Of a DNA stretch of 64,000 nt, positions 43,646-55,238 are shown piece after piece. Position numbers and translations under genes: made by a program. This DNA comes from an uncultured Alsobacter sp. (GTDB lineage: Bacteria > Pseudomonadota > Alphaproteobacteria > Rhizobiales > Beijerinckiaceae), in NCBI RefSeq assembly GCF_945952055.1, contig NZ_CAMFHB010000008.1:112594-176593 (forward strand). Direction: 5' to 3'. The notes below the pieces were generated by a model, which saw only the letters and a list, made by a program, of their open reading frames with translations, searched no databases and was not told where the DNA came from. Position 1 is the stretch's first letter. The number at the start of each line of letters is the position of its first letter.

Positions 43646-45973
43646 TCACGAGGCTTCGTAGGCCGCGTTGGTGATGTTGCCGGCCACCGTGCCGTTGATC
43701 CTTGCGGGCAGCCTGTCGACCACGCAGTTGCGGACGGTCATGCCGGCGGGCACCGTCGCGCCGGTGTGCGAACCGATCGGCGGCATCCTGCCGGCCGTCT
43801 CGACGCGTATGCCTTCGACGAGGACCTTCTTGGTCGCATCGTCGCAGCGAAAGGCGAGACTGTTCTCGCGGCCGAGATCCGGAAGCCTGATCCGGCCCGA
43901 CGGGGCCGAGACCGGCTTGTTCTTGTATTTTCCGCGGACGATCACGTTGTCGACGGCGCCGCTGACGCTGATGACCTGGAGCCCCTGCCCCGACCAGACC
44001 GGGCCCTGAACGTCGAAGTCACAATTCTCGACCAGGATGCCCGTGCCCGTGCGGCTTCCCGACGAGTTGTCGATGTTGGAGTTCAGGTTGACCAGCGGCT
44101 CTATGGGGGACGGCATCATCACTTCCGGACGCCTCGTGAGGTTCCAGGCTGCGTCGCCGCAGCCTCGCTCATAGACGATCGCGCAATCCTGCAGCGTGAG
44201 GTCCTTGTCCGAGTTGGACGAGATGCAGGCGTTCCGGCCCCTGGCCCCCCGCAACACCGAGCCCACGGAGCGGAAACTCTCTAGGCCCTTCATGAGGACG
44301 GGGCAGTCGAAGGTCGCTCTCTCGATCAGGCAGCCTGTCGAATCCGCCACCATGTACGCCCATTGGAAGTAGTCCGCGTGGCCGGTCTCGTGAACGGCCG
44401 TGGCGTCGCTGATCCGCGCCCCGGTGCTGCCATTGATCGTCATGATCGCCTGGGCGTGGTTCGTGCCGGTGATGCGCTCGGCCACGAAACCGTCGCTGGA
44501 GGTGACCCGGCAGAACTCGCCCGCCGTCCGGAACGCGTCCGTGGTGAAGTGGAAGCCGAACATGTAGCCCTTGTCCGCGCGGCACGATCCGCGGAAGGCC
44601 AGGTCGCGGACGCCGCCGTTGGCGGCGCCCACGATGTTGAACACCCGGCTCATCGTGCCCGGCGGGCAGACGATCACCGTCGCGGCTTCGCCCGCGCCGA
44701 CGATGTGCAGGCCCTCGTGGCCCAGCGCGATGTTGGCGTTGGCGAAGCACCAGTCGGTTCCGGGCGGGATACGGATCGTCGCGCCCGTCTGCCGCGTGAA
44801 GCCGCTCGCGGCATGCTGCAGGGTGTTCGCCATCAGCACAGCGCTGTCGAAGTACACAGCCGCGCCGGTCGTTGCCGCCGTGGCCGCCTCGTCGAGCGTG
44901 AACGTCGTGCCGGAAATCGCCGTGATCGTCGCGACGTGCGCCCAGGGGACGATGCGGCCGAGATAATGTCTCAGATTCCCGTCGTAGGAGACCCACACCT
45001 TGCCGTCCCACCGGTAGGTGTTCCCGTTGGACAGCACACCGCAGATCTTGCCCGGAACCTGCGTGCGATCGCTGTCGCGGGTCGGCAGGTTGGCATAAAG
45101 GAGGCGCGGCCACTGCCCGCCCACGCCCCGCTCCCCCGGCACGCCACCGCCCGCCTCGCCGCCGACCGCGATGCAGATCCTGTCGCCGACGGCGAAGCCC
45201 GGATCGCGAGCGACCGTCAGCGTGGTCGCGCCGGCCTCCATCGAGCCCGTCGTGACGAGGGACTTCATCCCGAAGTCGCTCAGGTCGAAGATCTTCGCGG
45301 TGAGGTCGCTCGTCAGGGCGATGCTGGCCTTGTGGACGGCCGACACGTCGCGGAACCCGTAGTGTCTCTGGTCGGGATGGGCGCCGAGCGCGATCCGGCC
45401 GGGCTCGAGGTGGTAGAACTGCCGCGACCGCCAGAACTCCACCCCGTCGTATTTCAGGTAGACGTCGAAGCCTTCCACGCCGAACGTCCAGGCCTTGTCC
45501 GCGTTGCTGGCCGGGTTCCACCCCGGGACGTCGTCGATCGCCGGCAGCGGCGTGATGAACGAGGCGCCGATGACGGTTGCTCCGCCGGGCCCGACGCCTG
45601 CCGGGTTCGCGATCCCCTCGCGAAGGCCGTCGAGCACGTGCACGCCGTACCCGTTCGTCTCGGTCGAAACCGAGAAAGCGAGAGCCCTGCCGCCCGGCGT
45701 CAGGCGCAGATAGACGCTCCCGCGCTCCATGAACGTCGTGACTTCCTGATCGCGGCTGACGTCCTGCGTCCTGGCGACGAAAAACGCGCTGTCGGCCACG
45801 GACATGTACCGGGTTCCCTTGGCACCGCCGAAGGCGCCGGACACGAACACCGTGGTCGGCGGGCTTTCCCAGCCGGGAAAGGCGTTCGCGGCCTGGGGCC
45901 CGGTCGAGAGCGACTGCACCGGGATGGTGACGGTCGTGCTCTGCGTCCCGCGCCGTGAGCGGTCCTGCCCCAT
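43646..45973 (-). CDS. Large tailspike-like parallel beta-helix protein (pectate-lyase-superfamily type)
   Basis: A 775-residue protein without signal peptide. The N-terminal 350 residues look like phage-type structural modules (TVFVSGAFGGAKGTRYMSV; WTFGVEGFDVYLKYDGVEFWRSRQFYHLEPGRIALGAHPDQ). From about 360 the sequence fits a right-handed beta-helix: FTRQTGATIRIPPG, AGEAATVIVCPPG, GGVRDLAFRG, then repeated short strands to NCVVDRLPARINGTV. Such proteins are seen as phage tailspikes or polysaccharide lyases. No tail, capsid, integrase or secretion gene lies nearby. It may be a retained phage module or a surface polysaccharide-binding protein. Confidence 0.7.
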   Translation of the reverse strand: MGQDRSRRGTQSTTVTIPVQSLSTGPQAANAFPGWESPPTTVFVSGAFGGAKGTRYMSVADSAFFVARTQDVSRDQEVTTFMERGSVYLRLTPGGRALAFSVSTETNGYGVHVLDGLREGIANPAGVGPGGATVIGASFITPLPAIDDVPGWNPASNADKAWTFGVEGFDVYLKYDGVEFWRSRQFYHLEPGRIALGAHPDQRHYGFRDVSAVHKASIALTSDLTAKIFDLSDFGMKSLVTTGSMEAGATTLTVARDPGFAVGDRICIAVGGEAGGGVPGERGVGGQWPRLLYANLPTRDSDRTQVPGKICGVLSNGNTYRWDGKVWVSYDGNLRHYLGRIVPWAHVATITAISGTTFTLDEAATAATTGAAVYFDSAVLMANTLQHAASGFTRQTGATIRIPPGTDWCFANANIALGHEGLHIVGAGEAATVIVCPPGTMSRVFNIVGAANGGVRDLAFRGSCRADKGYMFGFHFTTDAFRTAGEFCRVTSSDGFVAERITGTNHAQAIMTINGSTGARISDATAVHETGHADYFQWAYMVADSTGCLIERATFDCPVLMKGLESFRSVGSVLRGARGRNACISSNSDKDLTLQDCAIVYERGCGDAAWNLTRRPEVMMPSPIEPLVNLNSNIDNSSGSRTGTGILVENCDFDVQGPVWSGQGLQVISVSGAVDNVIVRGKYKNKPVSAPSGRIRLPDLGRENSLAFRCDDATKKVLVEGIRVETAGRMPPIGSHTGATVPAGMTVRNCVVDRLPARINGTVAGNITNAAYEAS

Positions 45974-46192
45974 CGATTCACTCCTCGCCTGCCGAAGGCC
46001 AGTCTACGCAACTTCGTGGCAGCAATGGCGCGCCTGGGCCGGCGACGCGCGTACGGCGCCCAACGGCAGGTCGAACAGAGGACATCCGAGCGGGTAAGGA
46101 TCCGAAAAGGTTAACAAGCTCAATGGAGAAACGGTCCAATTTGAATCGTATTTGCTGGAGACGGTGCGGCGTTCCTCAGCTGGAGAGTGCAG

Positions 46193-47179
46193 ATGCGCGT
46201 CGTCCCCAAGGCCGCGGTGATAATTCTTCTGGCCGCCGGCCCAATGAACCAGCTGAATTTTGCATCGGCTCAGTCACGGCCGGAAGCCGCGATGTTCAAC
46301 CCGGACCACGTCGTTGAAGGCATCAGGACATCAAAAGAGGACTGCGCCCCATACGAGGCACAAGACACCGCTGTATTCGTTACTGCAGCAGGTACGTCCG
46401 CGTGTATCCGGTACTATGCGTCTGGCCTGAAGAACGATCGGACCGCCAATCCAGTGACGATGGTCTGGCTGAACGGAGACGTGCTTGGGCCGTCTGGAAA
46501 AAACGCTGACAAGCGCCAAAGTGGCTTCGGGCCAGCCGAGATGGTTGCGCTGGAGGCACAGGTAAGCCGGCGGTTTGGCATACCCGCGGTTTATCTGGCA
46601 CGGCCTGGCACGTATGGGAGTTCAGGCAAACACTACACAATGCGAGGAAGGCCAATCGAAGCAGCTCTTGTCGATGCCGCTCTGGACGCCCTCAAACAGC
46701 GCTATGCAATCGAGAAAATCAGCCTTGGAGGCCATAGCGGCGGCGGCACGCTGGTTGCCGAGCTCCTATCGCGTCGAACTGACTTGAACTGCGCGGTGAT
46801 CTCGTCAGGAGCTTCGGCCTACCGCGCCTATCTTGAGGCTCGAAACTTGATCAAGCCTGGAGACCCAGTTTCTCGCTTCGATCCCTACGCATCGCTCGAC
46901 AAAATTCGGATCGATCCGAAGCGCCGCGTGTTTGTGGTCGGCGACCCCCGAGAGACGAATGTCCCGTTTTCTGCGCAAAAGCTTTTCTTCGAGGGGCTGG
47001 TCGCCCGAGGTCATGCAGCATGGCTGATACCGCTCGAAAGGGCACGCGACGATCGACATCACGACTTGGTGGATTTCGGGGAAGCGGCAACCGGCCTGTG
47101 CGCGGCAGGGGAGACCAGCGAACACATCGTTCAGACCCTCAATTCACTCCCTGAGCCCCCACCGCGCCTCTCAAACTGA
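46193..47179 (+). CDS. Secreted alpha/beta-hydrolase-fold protein
   Basis: A 328-residue protein with a signal peptide (MRVVPKAAVIILLAAG...ASAQ). The nucleophile elbow GHSGGG puts Ser182 in place. VFVVGDPRETNVPF may supply the acid and DDRHHDLVDFG the His. It is an esterase or peptidase-like hydrolase of unknown substrate. Start ATG 46193 has GGAG 7 nt upstream. Codon use (TTG, CCA, TCA, GCA) and lower GC differ from neighbours, suggesting acquisition; it stands alone next to tRNA-Val. Confidence 0.75.
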   Translation: MRVVPKAAVIILLAAGPMNQLNFASAQSRPEAAMFNPDHVVEGIRTSKEDCAPYEAQDTAVFVTAAGTSACIRYYASGLKNDRTANPVTMVWLNGDVLGPSGKNADKRQSGFGPAEMVALEAQVSRRFGIPAVYLARPGTYGSSGKHYTMRGRPIEAALVDAALDALKQRYAIEKISLGGHSGGGTLVAELLSRRTDLNCAVISSGASAYRAYLEARNLIKPGDPVSRFDPYASLDKIRIDPKRRVFVVGDPRETNVPFSAQKLFFEGLVARGHAAWLIPLERARDDRHHDLVDFGEAATGLCAAGETSEHIVQTLNSLPEPPPRLSN

Positions 47180-47381
47180 GGGCTCGCGCCGTTCTGGGCT
47201 TCAATCGAGGCGAAGTCACCCGGCTTGCATGTTCGGGAGAAAGCGACGCGACGGAGAGCGCGCCGAAGCCGCGTCCTCGGGAGCCCGAGTTCCGGCTCTG
47301 TCTGGCCGCTCCGCTCTGGCCGCAGCGCAGCACATGAGATCATGCGCTTCCAGGAGAGGGCGGCATCGGTCGTGTGTGTGT
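47180..47381. other. Non-coding gap between hydrolase gene and tRNA-Val
   Basis: About 200 bp. I see no gene, repeat or attachment-site duplicate here. Confidence 0.5.
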
Positions 47382-47457
47382 TGGTGGGCGGTGACGGGCT
47401 CGAACCGCCGACCCTCTCGGTGTAAACGAGATGCTCTACCGACTGAGCTAACCGCCC
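47382..47457 (-). tRNA. tRNA-Val (anticodon UAC)
   Basis: 76 nt including an encoded CCA. On the minus strand it begins GGGCGGTTAGCTCAG, has anticodon stem TCTCG/CGAGA with loop TTTACAC (anticodon TAC), T-arm GTCGGCGGTTCGAGCCCG, and acceptor CCGCCCA plus CCA. All arms pair as expected, so it should be functional. Confidence 0.97.
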
Positions 47458-47620
47458 GCGGGACCCGCGGGTCCGCCGCCCTCATATGCCCATGCGCGCG
47501 GGGGTTGGCAAGCGCTGCCCATGGCGGCGGCCGGAACACTCCCGGCCGGTCTGCGTCGCCCGACGCGCCCTCTTCGCGGGCTACCCAGAGCTTGTGAATC
47601 CATCCCCGCCCCCATCTCCC

Positions 47621-47729
47621 TCATCCTGAGCCGGCCGCGAAGCGGCCAAGTCGAAGGACGCAGACTGCCAGCAGCGGCGCTTTTGTGCGTCCTTCGACTC
47701 ACGGCCCTGCGGGCCGTGGCTCAGGATGA
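47621..47729. repeat. Long inverted-repeat element of a second family
   Basis: About 109 bp. Outer perfect arms TCATCCTGAGCC / GGCTCAGGATGA enclose local hairpins (GGCCGCGAAGCGGCC and ACGGCCCTGCGGGCCGT) and inner arms GTCGAAGGACGCA / TGCGTCCTTCGA. The sequence type is unrelated to the CCGGGCTTGGCCCGG family. It lies in the non-coding gap between tRNA-Val and hup. It resembles widespread intergenic elements of Hyphomicrobiales. Confidence 0.82.
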
Positions 47730-47823
47730 GGGGCTTGGGGGCGGTTTGAGGAACGATGCAAAAGCTAACTGGATGAGGAGATTGGAGGCGGATTGATTCA
47801 CGCGCTCTCAGGATACCGCCAAC

Positions 47824-47849
47824 GAAAAAGGGCCGGCTTGCGCCGGCCC
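47824..47849 (-). terminator. Intrinsic terminator of hup
   Basis: Minus strand reads GGGCCGGC-GCAA-GCCGGCCC followed by TTTTTCG, 41 nt after the hup stop codon. A textbook GC stem with T-run. Confidence 0.9.
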
Positions 47850-47889
47850 GATCTCGGTTCGCCGTGCGGCCCTGGGGGCCGCGGCGGGG

Positions 47890-48165
47890 TCAGCCGTTGA
47901 CGGCCGACTTCAGGCCGGCGCCGGCCTTGAACTTCGGGGCCAGGGAGGCCTTGGTCTTGATCGTCTCGCCCGTGCGCGGGTTGCGGGCTTCGCCGGCGGC
48001 GCGCTTGGTCACCAGGAAGGTGCCGAAGCCGACCAGGCGCACTTCGTCGCCCGACTTCAGGGAGGCGGTGATCGCCTCGAGGACGGCGTCCACGGCCGCG
48101 CCGGCCTGGGCCTTGGTGAGGTCCGCGGTCTCGGCGACGGCGGAGACGAGCTCGCTCTTGTTCAT
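47890..48165 (-). CDS. hup: DNA-binding protein HU
   Basis: A 91-residue histone-like protein. [12 protein letters not shown] at the N-terminus, [11 protein letters not shown] near 43 and the DNA-arm [23 protein letters not shown] near 60-83 are canonical. It bends and compacts DNA as a dimer. Located downstream of lon on the same strand but with its own terminator; in many alphaproteobacteria lon and hup are neighbours. Confidence 0.97.
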   Translation of the reverse strand: MNKSELVSAVAETADLTKAQAGAAVDAVLEAITASLKSGDEVRLVGFGTFLVTKRAAGEARNPRTGETIKTKASLAPKFKAGAGLKSAVNG

Positions 48166-48365
48166 CGGAATGCTCCTTGTTGGAAACCGAAACGACGCCG
48201 ACTCGTACGGCGTTGGTCGCCTTGTTCCAGTTCACGCCGCCGTGTGCAAGCGCAGATCGGCCGAAACCTGAGGGATTCCCTCAGATTCCGGCAGTTTTCA
48301 CCGGAATGTTCGGCTTTGACACAGGCCTTGTGGCCGGACCGTGGCAGCACGGACGCAGCGACCAC

Positions 48366-48396
48366 GAAAAAGCCCCGCAGCGTGGGCTGCGGGGCT
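48366..48396 (-). terminator. Intrinsic terminator of lon
   Basis: Minus strand reads AGCCCCGCAGC-CCAC-GCTGCGGGGCT followed by a TTTT run, 27 nt past the lon stop. Perfect 11-bp stem. Confidence 0.92.
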
Positions 48397-48422
48397 GGGA
48401 CTCTATTCCAAAGACTGCGGGA

Positions 48423-50846
48423 TCAGTGGGCGACGATGCCCGCCGCTTCCTCGTCGGCCGCCTTGGTCTTGGCCGCCGAGAGGTCCTCTTCCCACTGGAT
48501 CGGCTGGGGCTGGCGAATGAGGGCGTGCTTGATCACCTCCTCCATCCGCGACACCGGCACGATCTCCAGGCCGTTCTTCACGCTGGCGGGAAGATCGGCG
48601 AGGTCCTTGGCGTTCTCCTCGGGGATCAGCACCTTCTTCACGCCGCCGCGCAGCGCCGCCAGGAGCTTCTCCTTGAGGCCGCCGATCGGCAGCACGCGGC
48701 CGCGCAGCGTGACCTCGCCGGTCATGGCGATGTCGTGGCGCACCGGGATGCCGGTCAGCACCGAGACGATGGCCGTGGCCATGCCGATGCCCGCCGAGGG
48801 GCCGTCCTTGGGCGTGGCGCCCTCGGGAACGTGCACGTGGATGTCGCGCCGATCGAAGAGCGGCGGCTCCAGCCCGAAGTCGATGGCGCGCGAGCGGACA
48901 TAGCTGGCCGCCGCCGAGATCGACTCCTTCATGACGTCCTTCAGGTTGCCGGTCACGGTCATCTTGCCGCGGCCGGGCATCATCACGCCTTCGATCGTCA
49001 GCAGCTCGCCGCCGACCTCTGTCCAGGCGAGGCCCGTGACGACACCGACCTGGTCCTCGCTCTCCGTCTCGCCGTAGCGATACTTCGGCACGCCGAGGAA
49101 GTCGGGCAGCGTCTTCACCGTGACCGAGACCTTCTTCTTCTTCGAGAGGAGGATCTCCTTCACGGCCTTGCGGGCGAGGTTGTTGAGCTCGCGGGCGAGG
49201 TTGCGGACGCCGGCTTCCCGGGTGTAGCGGCGGATCAGCATCAGGAGCGCCTCATCGTCGATGAGCCATTCCTTCGGCTGCAGGCCGTGCTTCTTGATCG
49301 ACTCGGGGATGAGGTGACGACGGGCGATTTCCGCCTTCTCCTCTTCCGTGTAGCCGGCGATGCGGATGACCTCCATGCGGTCCAGCAGGGGCGGCGGGAT
49401 GTTGAGCGTGTTCGCCGTCGTCACGAACATCACGTTCGACAGGTCGTAGTCGACCTCGAGGTAATGGTCGTTGAACGTCGTGTTCTGCTCGGGATCCAGC
49501 ACCTCCAGGAGCGCCGACGACGGATCGCCGCGGAAGTCCATGCCCATCTTGTCGATCTCGTCGAGCAGGAAGAGCGGGTTGTTGGTCTTGGCCTTGCGCA
49601 TCGACTGCACGATCTTGCCGGGCATCGAGCCGATGTAGGTGCGCCGGTGACCGCGGATCTCGGCCTCGTCACGCACGCCGCCCAGCGACATGCGCACGAA
49701 CTCGCGACCCGTCGCCTTGGCGATCGACTTGCCGAGCGAGGTCTTGCCGACGCCCGGAGGGCCGACGAGGCACAGGATCGGGCCGGTCAGCTTGTTGGCG
49801 CGGCTCTGCACGGCGAGATACTCGACGATGCGCTCCTTGACCTTCTCCAGCCCGTAGTGCTCGTCGTCGAGCAGCGTCTGGGCGTGGGCGAGGTCCTTCT
49901 TGACCTTGGAGCGCTTGCCCCAGGGCAGCGAGAGCAGCCAGTCGAGGTAGTTGCGCACGACGGTGGCTTCCGCCGACATCGGCGACATCTGACGCAGCTT
50001 CTTGACCTCGGCCTGCGCCTTGTCGCGGGCCTCCTTCGAGAGCTTGGTCTTCTCGATGCGCTCCTCGATCTCGGCGATCTCGTCCTTGCCGTCCTCGTCG
50101 CCGAGCTCCTTCTGGATCGCCTTCATCTGCTCGTTGAGGTAGTACTCGCGCTGGGTCTTCTCCATCTGGCGCTTGACGCGCGAGCGGATGCGCTTTTCCA
50201 CCTGGAGCACCGAGATCTCGCTCTCCATGAAGCCAAGCACCTTCTCCAGGCGCTTGGTCACGTCGACGATCTCGAGGACGTCCTGCTTGTCGGTGATCTT
50301 GACGGCGAGGTGCGAAGCGATGGTGTCGGCCAGCTTCGAGTAGTCCTCGATCTGCCCGACGGCCGAGACGACCTCGGGAGACACCTTCTTGTTGAGCTTC
50401 ACGTAGCTCTCGAACTCGGTCACGACCGAGCGGGCGAGCGCCTCGGCCTCGATCCGGTTCGGGATCAGGTCTTCCAGGGCCTCAGCGGACGCCTCGTAGA
50501 AGTCCTCCGAGCGGACGTAGTCGCGCACCTTGGCGCGGCCCACGCCCTCCACCAGCACCTTCACGGTGCCGTCGGGGAGCTTCAGAAGCTGGAGAACGGT
50601 CGCCAGCGTCCCGATCGTGAAGATCGCATCCGTTGCCGGATCGTCATCCGCCGCGTTCTTCTGGGTCGCGAGAAGGATCAGCTTCTCGGACTTCACGACC
50701 TCCTCGAGAGCCTTAATGGACTTCTCGCGGCCGACGAACAGCGGCACGATCATGTGGGGGAAGACGACGATGTCGCGCAGGGGAAGGACGGGATAGGTGT
50801 CCACCTGGCCCGGCTGCAGCTGCGGACGCTGTCTGGTAGTCGTCAT
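48423..50846 (-). CDS. lon: ATP-dependent endopeptidase La (Lon)
   Basis: An 807-residue AAA+ serine protease. N-terminal substrate domain ([24 protein letters not shown]), Walker [10 protein letters not shown] near 357, Walker [12 protein letters not shown] near 420, and the proteolytic Ser in PKDGPSAG near 680 with a downstream catalytic Lys (GLKEKLLAA). It degrades misfolded and regulatory proteins in the cytosol. I chose ATG 50846 (MTTTRQRPQ), preceded by AAAGGACA, rather than an upstream extension. Standard length. Confidence 0.97.
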   Translation of the reverse strand: MTTTRQRPQLQPGQVDTYPVLPLRDIVVFPHMIVPLFVGREKSIKALEEVVKSEKLILLATQKNAADDDPATDAIFTIGTLATVLQLLKLPDGTVKVLVEGVGRAKVRDYVRSEDFYEASAEALEDLIPNRIEAEALARSVVTEFESYVKLNKKVSPEVVSAVGQIEDYSKLADTIASHLAVKITDKQDVLEIVDVTKRLEKVLGFMESEISVLQVEKRIRSRVKRQMEKTQREYYLNEQMKAIQKELGDEDGKDEIAEIEERIEKTKLSKEARDKAQAEVKKLRQMSPMSAEATVVRNYLDWLLSLPWGKRSKVKKDLAHAQTLLDDEHYGLEKVKERIVEYLAVQSRANKLTGPILCLVGPPGVGKTSLGKSIAKATGREFVRMSLGGVRDEAEIRGHRRTYIGSMPGKIVQSMRKAKTNNPLFLLDEIDKMGMDFRGDPSSALLEVLDPEQNTTFNDHYLEVDYDLSNVMFVTTANTLNIPPPLLDRMEVIRIAGYTEEEKAEIARRHLIPESIKKHGLQPKEWLIDDEALLMLIRRYTREAGVRNLARELNNLARKAVKEILLSKKKKVSVTVKTLPDFLGVPKYRYGETESEDQVGVVTGLAWTEVGGELLTIEGVMMPGRGKMTVTGNLKDVMKESISAAASYVRSRAIDFGLEPPLFDRRDIHVHVPEGATPKDGPSAGIGMATAIVSVLTGIPVRHDIAMTGEVTLRGRVLPIGGLKEKLLAALRGGVKKVLIPEENAKDLADLPASVKNGLEIVPVSRMEEVIKHALIRQPQPIQWEEDLSAAKTKAADEEAAGIVAH

Positions 50847-51080
50847 CGAACACGTGTCCTTTCTGGTGCGCTCGCCTGGATGCCCGGAGAGGGCCACCCT
50901 GCGAACGAGAGTGCGGCCGGGAAGAGCCCGCCGCCGCGACGCACCCGGTTCCTCCGGATCATTGGCGATCCGTTGTCATGAGCGAACCGGTTACCTGGGA
51001 CATTAAGTGGTCCCTCACCATCCCGCGTTCAAGCGGGAGGGGTGGCCGGCGCTCCGTTGCGCGCGGCCACGTTGACGTGA

Positions 51081-52346
<1,266 letters not shown>

Positions 52347-52644
52347 GGCAAACCTCCACTCGATCGGAGCTCGCACGGACGTCCGGCACTGCTCGTTCGA
52401 TCAGGTTACGGATCCGGACCCTAAGAAACGGTAGCGTCTCTCAGGGACGGACCCCAGGGGAACATCCCCGCTGGCAGCGAGCCCTCAGCGGATTCGGCGC
52501 CACGCCTGCGGATGCAAACATGGTGCCGGGCGGGGATCAATAGGCTCGAACCCTCATGACGGGCCGAGATTTCCAACAAGGCAAACAAGCCGCCGGGGCC
52601 CGCCGTTCCGCCCGCGGCAGGGCCACCGCATCTGCTCACCGGTC

Positions 52645-53268
52645 TCAGGCGGCCTCGGTCGGACGCTTTTCCATGACCTGGTCGACGATGCCGAAGGCCT
52701 TCGCGCCGTCCGCGGTCATGAAGTTGTCGCGCTCGAGGGCCTCCTCGATCGTCTTGTAGTCCTTGCCCGTGTGCTTCTCGTAGATCTCGTTGAGGCGGCG
52801 CTTCAGGCCTTCCACCTCGCGGGCGTGGATCAGGATATCCGTCACCTGGCCCTGGTAGCCGCCAGACGGCTGGTGGACCATGATGCGGGCGTTGGGCAGC
52901 GCGAAGCGCATGCCGGCCTCGCCGGCGGCGAGCAGCAGTGAGCCCATGGAGGCCGCCTGACCGATGCACAGCGTCGAGACGGCCGGCCGGATGAACTGCA
53001 TCGTGTCGTAGATCGCCAGGCCGGAGGTCACGATGCCGCCCGGCGAGTTGATGTAGATCGAGATTTCCTTCTTCGGGTTCTCCGACTCCAGGAACAGCAG
53101 CTGCGCCACCACGAGCGAAGCCATGTTGTCCTCGACGGGGCCCGTCAGGAAGATCACGCGCTCGCGCAGCAGGCGCGAATAGATGTCGAAGGCACGCTCG
53201 CCGCGGTTGGATTGCTCCACGACCATGGGCACGAGCATGTTGTTGTAGACTTCGATCGGATCGCGCAT
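52645..53268 (-). CDS. clpP: ATP-dependent Clp protease proteolytic subunit ClpP
   Basis: A 207-residue serine peptidase. The catalytic Ser107 is in GQAASMGS, His132 in [11 protein letters not shown] and the Asp is in the ALERDNFM region. The oligomerisation and N-terminal parts are normal. Encoded upstream of clpX on the same strand with a 298-bp gap. Together with ClpX it degrades ssrA-tagged and regulatory proteins. Confidence 0.97.
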   Translation of the reverse strand: MRDPIEVYNNMLVPMVVEQSNRGERAFDIYSRLLRERVIFLTGPVEDNMASLVVAQLLFLESENPKKEISIYINSPGGIVTSGLAIYDTMQFIRPAVSTLCIGQAASMGSLLLAAGEAGMRFALPNARIMVHQPSGGYQGQVTDILIHAREVEGLKRRLNEIYEKHTGKDYKTIEEALERDNFMTADGAKAFGIVDQVMEKRPTEAA

Positions 53269-53343
53269 TGGTCGTGCCCGTTTCTGGCGTGAAAAAAGCG
53301 ATGGCAGGCGCTCCGCCGCGAAGCACCTGCCTCCAACATAGTC

Positions 53344-53379
53344 ACGGGAGCCGCCCACGGAAAGGGGACCGGCTCCCGT
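53344..53379 (-). repeat. Hairpin between tig and clpP
   Basis: Inverted arms ACGGGAGCC / GGCTCCCGT separated by 18 nt in the 185-bp tig-clpP gap. It could terminate or process the tig transcript, but no T-run follows, so its role is uncertain. Confidence 0.45.
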
Positions 53380-53453
53380 TGGTGAATGGACCGGTGACAC
53401 GACCGTGGACCCGCGCGGGCTCCACGGCGTGCCGATCAAGGCGCCGGCGCGGC

Positions 53454-54908
53454 TCAGGCCGCGCTGTCGTCGGTCGCCTTCTTGGCCCGGCTGCGCGTCT
53501 TCTTGGGCGCGGCCTCGGCCGGCGCATCGGCCGACTCGGCACCCGCCGCCGCCTTCTCCTCGTCGGAGCGCTCGTCGAAGAGCTCGTCCTTGGAGACGGT
53601 CTTGTCGGTCACGGACGCGGTGCCGAGAATGTGATCGACGACCTTGTCCTCGAACAGCGGCGCCCGGATTTCGGCGAGAGCCTGCGGGTTCTTGCGGTAG
53701 AAGTCCCACACCATGCGTTCCTGGCCGGGGAACTGGCGGGCCCGCTCGACGAGGGCCTGGGAGACCTCCTCGTCGGTGACCTGCACCTTGCCGGCCTCGC
53801 CGATCTCGGCGAGCACGAGGCCGAGGCGGACGCGACGCTGGGCGATCTTCTGGTACTCGGCGCGAGCCTCCTCCTCGGAGGTGCCCTCGTCGGCGAAGGT
53901 CTTGCCCGACTGCTGCATGTCGTCCTGGACCTGCCGCCAGATGTTGTCGAACTCCTGCGCCAGCAGGGTCGGCGGCAGTTCGAAGGTGTACTGGGCGTCG
54001 AGCGCGTCGAGCAGCTGGCGCTTCAGCTTGCGGCGCGACACCGAGGCGTAGTCGCGGCCGATCGTGTCGCGAACCGCGTCCTTCAGGGCGTCGAGGGTCT
54101 CCATGCCGAAGCCCTTGGCGAGCTCGTCGTCGATGACGAGGGCGCCCGGCGCCTGCACGTCCTTCACGGTGACCTCGAAGGAGGCCGCCTGGCCGGCGAG
54201 GTTGGCCGCGCCGTAGTTCGGCGGGAAGGTGACGTTGACCGTGCGGGTCTCGCCCTTCTTGGCGCCGACCAGCTGGCCCTCGAAGCCGGGGATGAACGTG
54301 CCCGAGCCGAGGTCGACCGAGATGTCGCTGCCCGTGCCGCCCTCGAAGGCCTCGCCGTTGATGGTGCCGACGAAGTCGACCACGAGGCGGTCGCCCGTCT
54401 CGGCCACCGGCGCGTCGCCGTCCCGGGAGGCGTAGGAGCGATTCTGCGAGGCCATGCGCTCGATGGCGGCGTCCACTTCGGCCGCCGGCACTTCGGCCGT
54501 CTCACGCACCACGTTCAGGCCCGCGAAGGGCTGCAGCTCGAACTTGGGCAGGACCTCGAGCGAAACCGTGTAGGACAGGTCGCCGCGCGCCTCCATGGCG
54601 GCCTCGACCTCTTCCTTGTTCTCGGGGAACTCGATCTTGGGCTCGAAGGCGAGCTTGAGCGCGTTGTCCTCGACGATCTTGCGGTTCGTCTCGTTGACGA
54701 GGTTCTGCAGCACGTCGGCCATCACCGACTTGCCGTAGACGCGGCGCAGGTGCTGCACCGGGACCTTGCCGGGACGGAAGCCGTTGATCCGCACCTTGTC
54801 CTTGAGCTCGACGAGCTCGCTGGTCAGGCGCTGCTCGAGATCCTTGGCCGGAAGCGTGACCGTGAACTGGCGCTTCAGCCCCTCCGACAGTGTTTGCGTG
54901 ACCTGCAT
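53454..54908 (-). CDS. tig: Trigger factor (ribosome-associated chaperone, prolyl isomerase)
   Basis: A 484-residue chaperone. The ribosome-binding N-terminal domain includes [21 protein letters not shown] near 50, the FKBP domain starts at [14 protein letters not shown] near 160, and the helical C-terminal substrate-binding part follows with an Ala/Lys-rich tail. [13 protein letters not shown] is the canonical N-terminus, so ATG 54908 is chosen over a longer reading. It folds nascent chains at the exit tunnel. Upstream of clpP, as usual. Confidence 0.97.
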   Translation of the reverse strand: MQVTQTLSEGLKRQFTVTLPAKDLEQRLTSELVELKDKVRINGFRPGKVPVQHLRRVYGKSVMADVLQNLVNETNRKIVEDNALKLAFEPKIEFPENKEEVEAAMEARGDLSYTVSLEVLPKFELQPFAGLNVVRETAEVPAAEVDAAIERMASQNRSYASRDGDAPVAETGDRLVVDFVGTINGEAFEGGTGSDISVDLGSGTFIPGFEGQLVGAKKGETRTVNVTFPPNYGAANLAGQAASFEVTVKDVQAPGALVIDDELAKGFGMETLDALKDAVRDTIGRDYASVSRRKLKRQLLDALDAQYTFELPPTLLAQEFDNIWRQVQDDMQQSGKTFADEGTSEEEARAEYQKIAQRRVRLGLVLAEIGEAGKVQVTDEEVSQALVERARQFPGQERMVWDFYRKNPQALAEIRAPLFEDKVVDHILGTASVTDKTVSKDELFDERSDEEKAAAGAESADAPAEAAPKKTRSRAKKATDDSAA

Positions 54909-54993
54909 GTTTGGACGTGCCTTCGGCAAGAGTGAGAACGGAATGGCATGGACCGGGGCGCACTTCGCCGCTCGACCGCGTCGGTGGCGGGTC

Positions 54994-55078
54994 TGGTGCG
55001 GGCGGAGGGACTTGAACCCACACGACTTGCGTCACCGGAACCTAAATCCGGCGCGTCTACCAGTTCCGCCACGCCCGC
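54994..55078 (-). tRNA. tRNA-Leu (anticodon UAG)
   Basis: 85 nt including encoded CCA. On the minus strand: acceptor GCGGGCG, D-arm GGCGGAACTGGTAGACGC, anticodon stem CCGGA/TCCGG with loop TTTAGGT (anticodon TAG), a long variable arm as in class II tRNAs, T-arm GTGGGTTCAAGTCCC and acceptor return. Confidence 0.97.
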
Positions 55079-55238
55079 AAGAGCGCAAACACGCCCCGTC
55101 GCGGAGGTCGCCCTCCGCAGGGTGGCGCTCTATAGCATGACCGCGCGGGGGCGCCACACCAAAAATGGGCAGCCCCTCGCCTCCCCGCCCGGGCCGTGGC
55201 AAAACGGGGCTCGAGTCCACGGGAACGAAGCAGGATCC

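Noticed and set aside
43646..47179. Prophage remnant
   Set aside because: Only one phage-like protein is present; no capsid, portal, terminase, lysis or integrase genes.
47180..47381. Small gene between the hydrolase and tRNA-Val
   Set aside because: Short frames lack a convincing ribosome site and show no motif.
46193..47457. Genomic island integrated at tRNA-Val
   Set aside because: I found no integrase and no second copy of the tRNA 3' end; only one gene has unusual composition.
48177..50981. Long plus-strand frame across lon and the hup-lon gap
   Set aside because: It is antisense to a fully canonical lon and has low-complexity His/Asp/Leu-rich sequence.
51001..51060. Terminator for clpX (inverted CCATCCCGC / GCGGGAGGGG)
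   Set aside because: The stem is imperfect and no T-run follows; too weak to list as a terminator.
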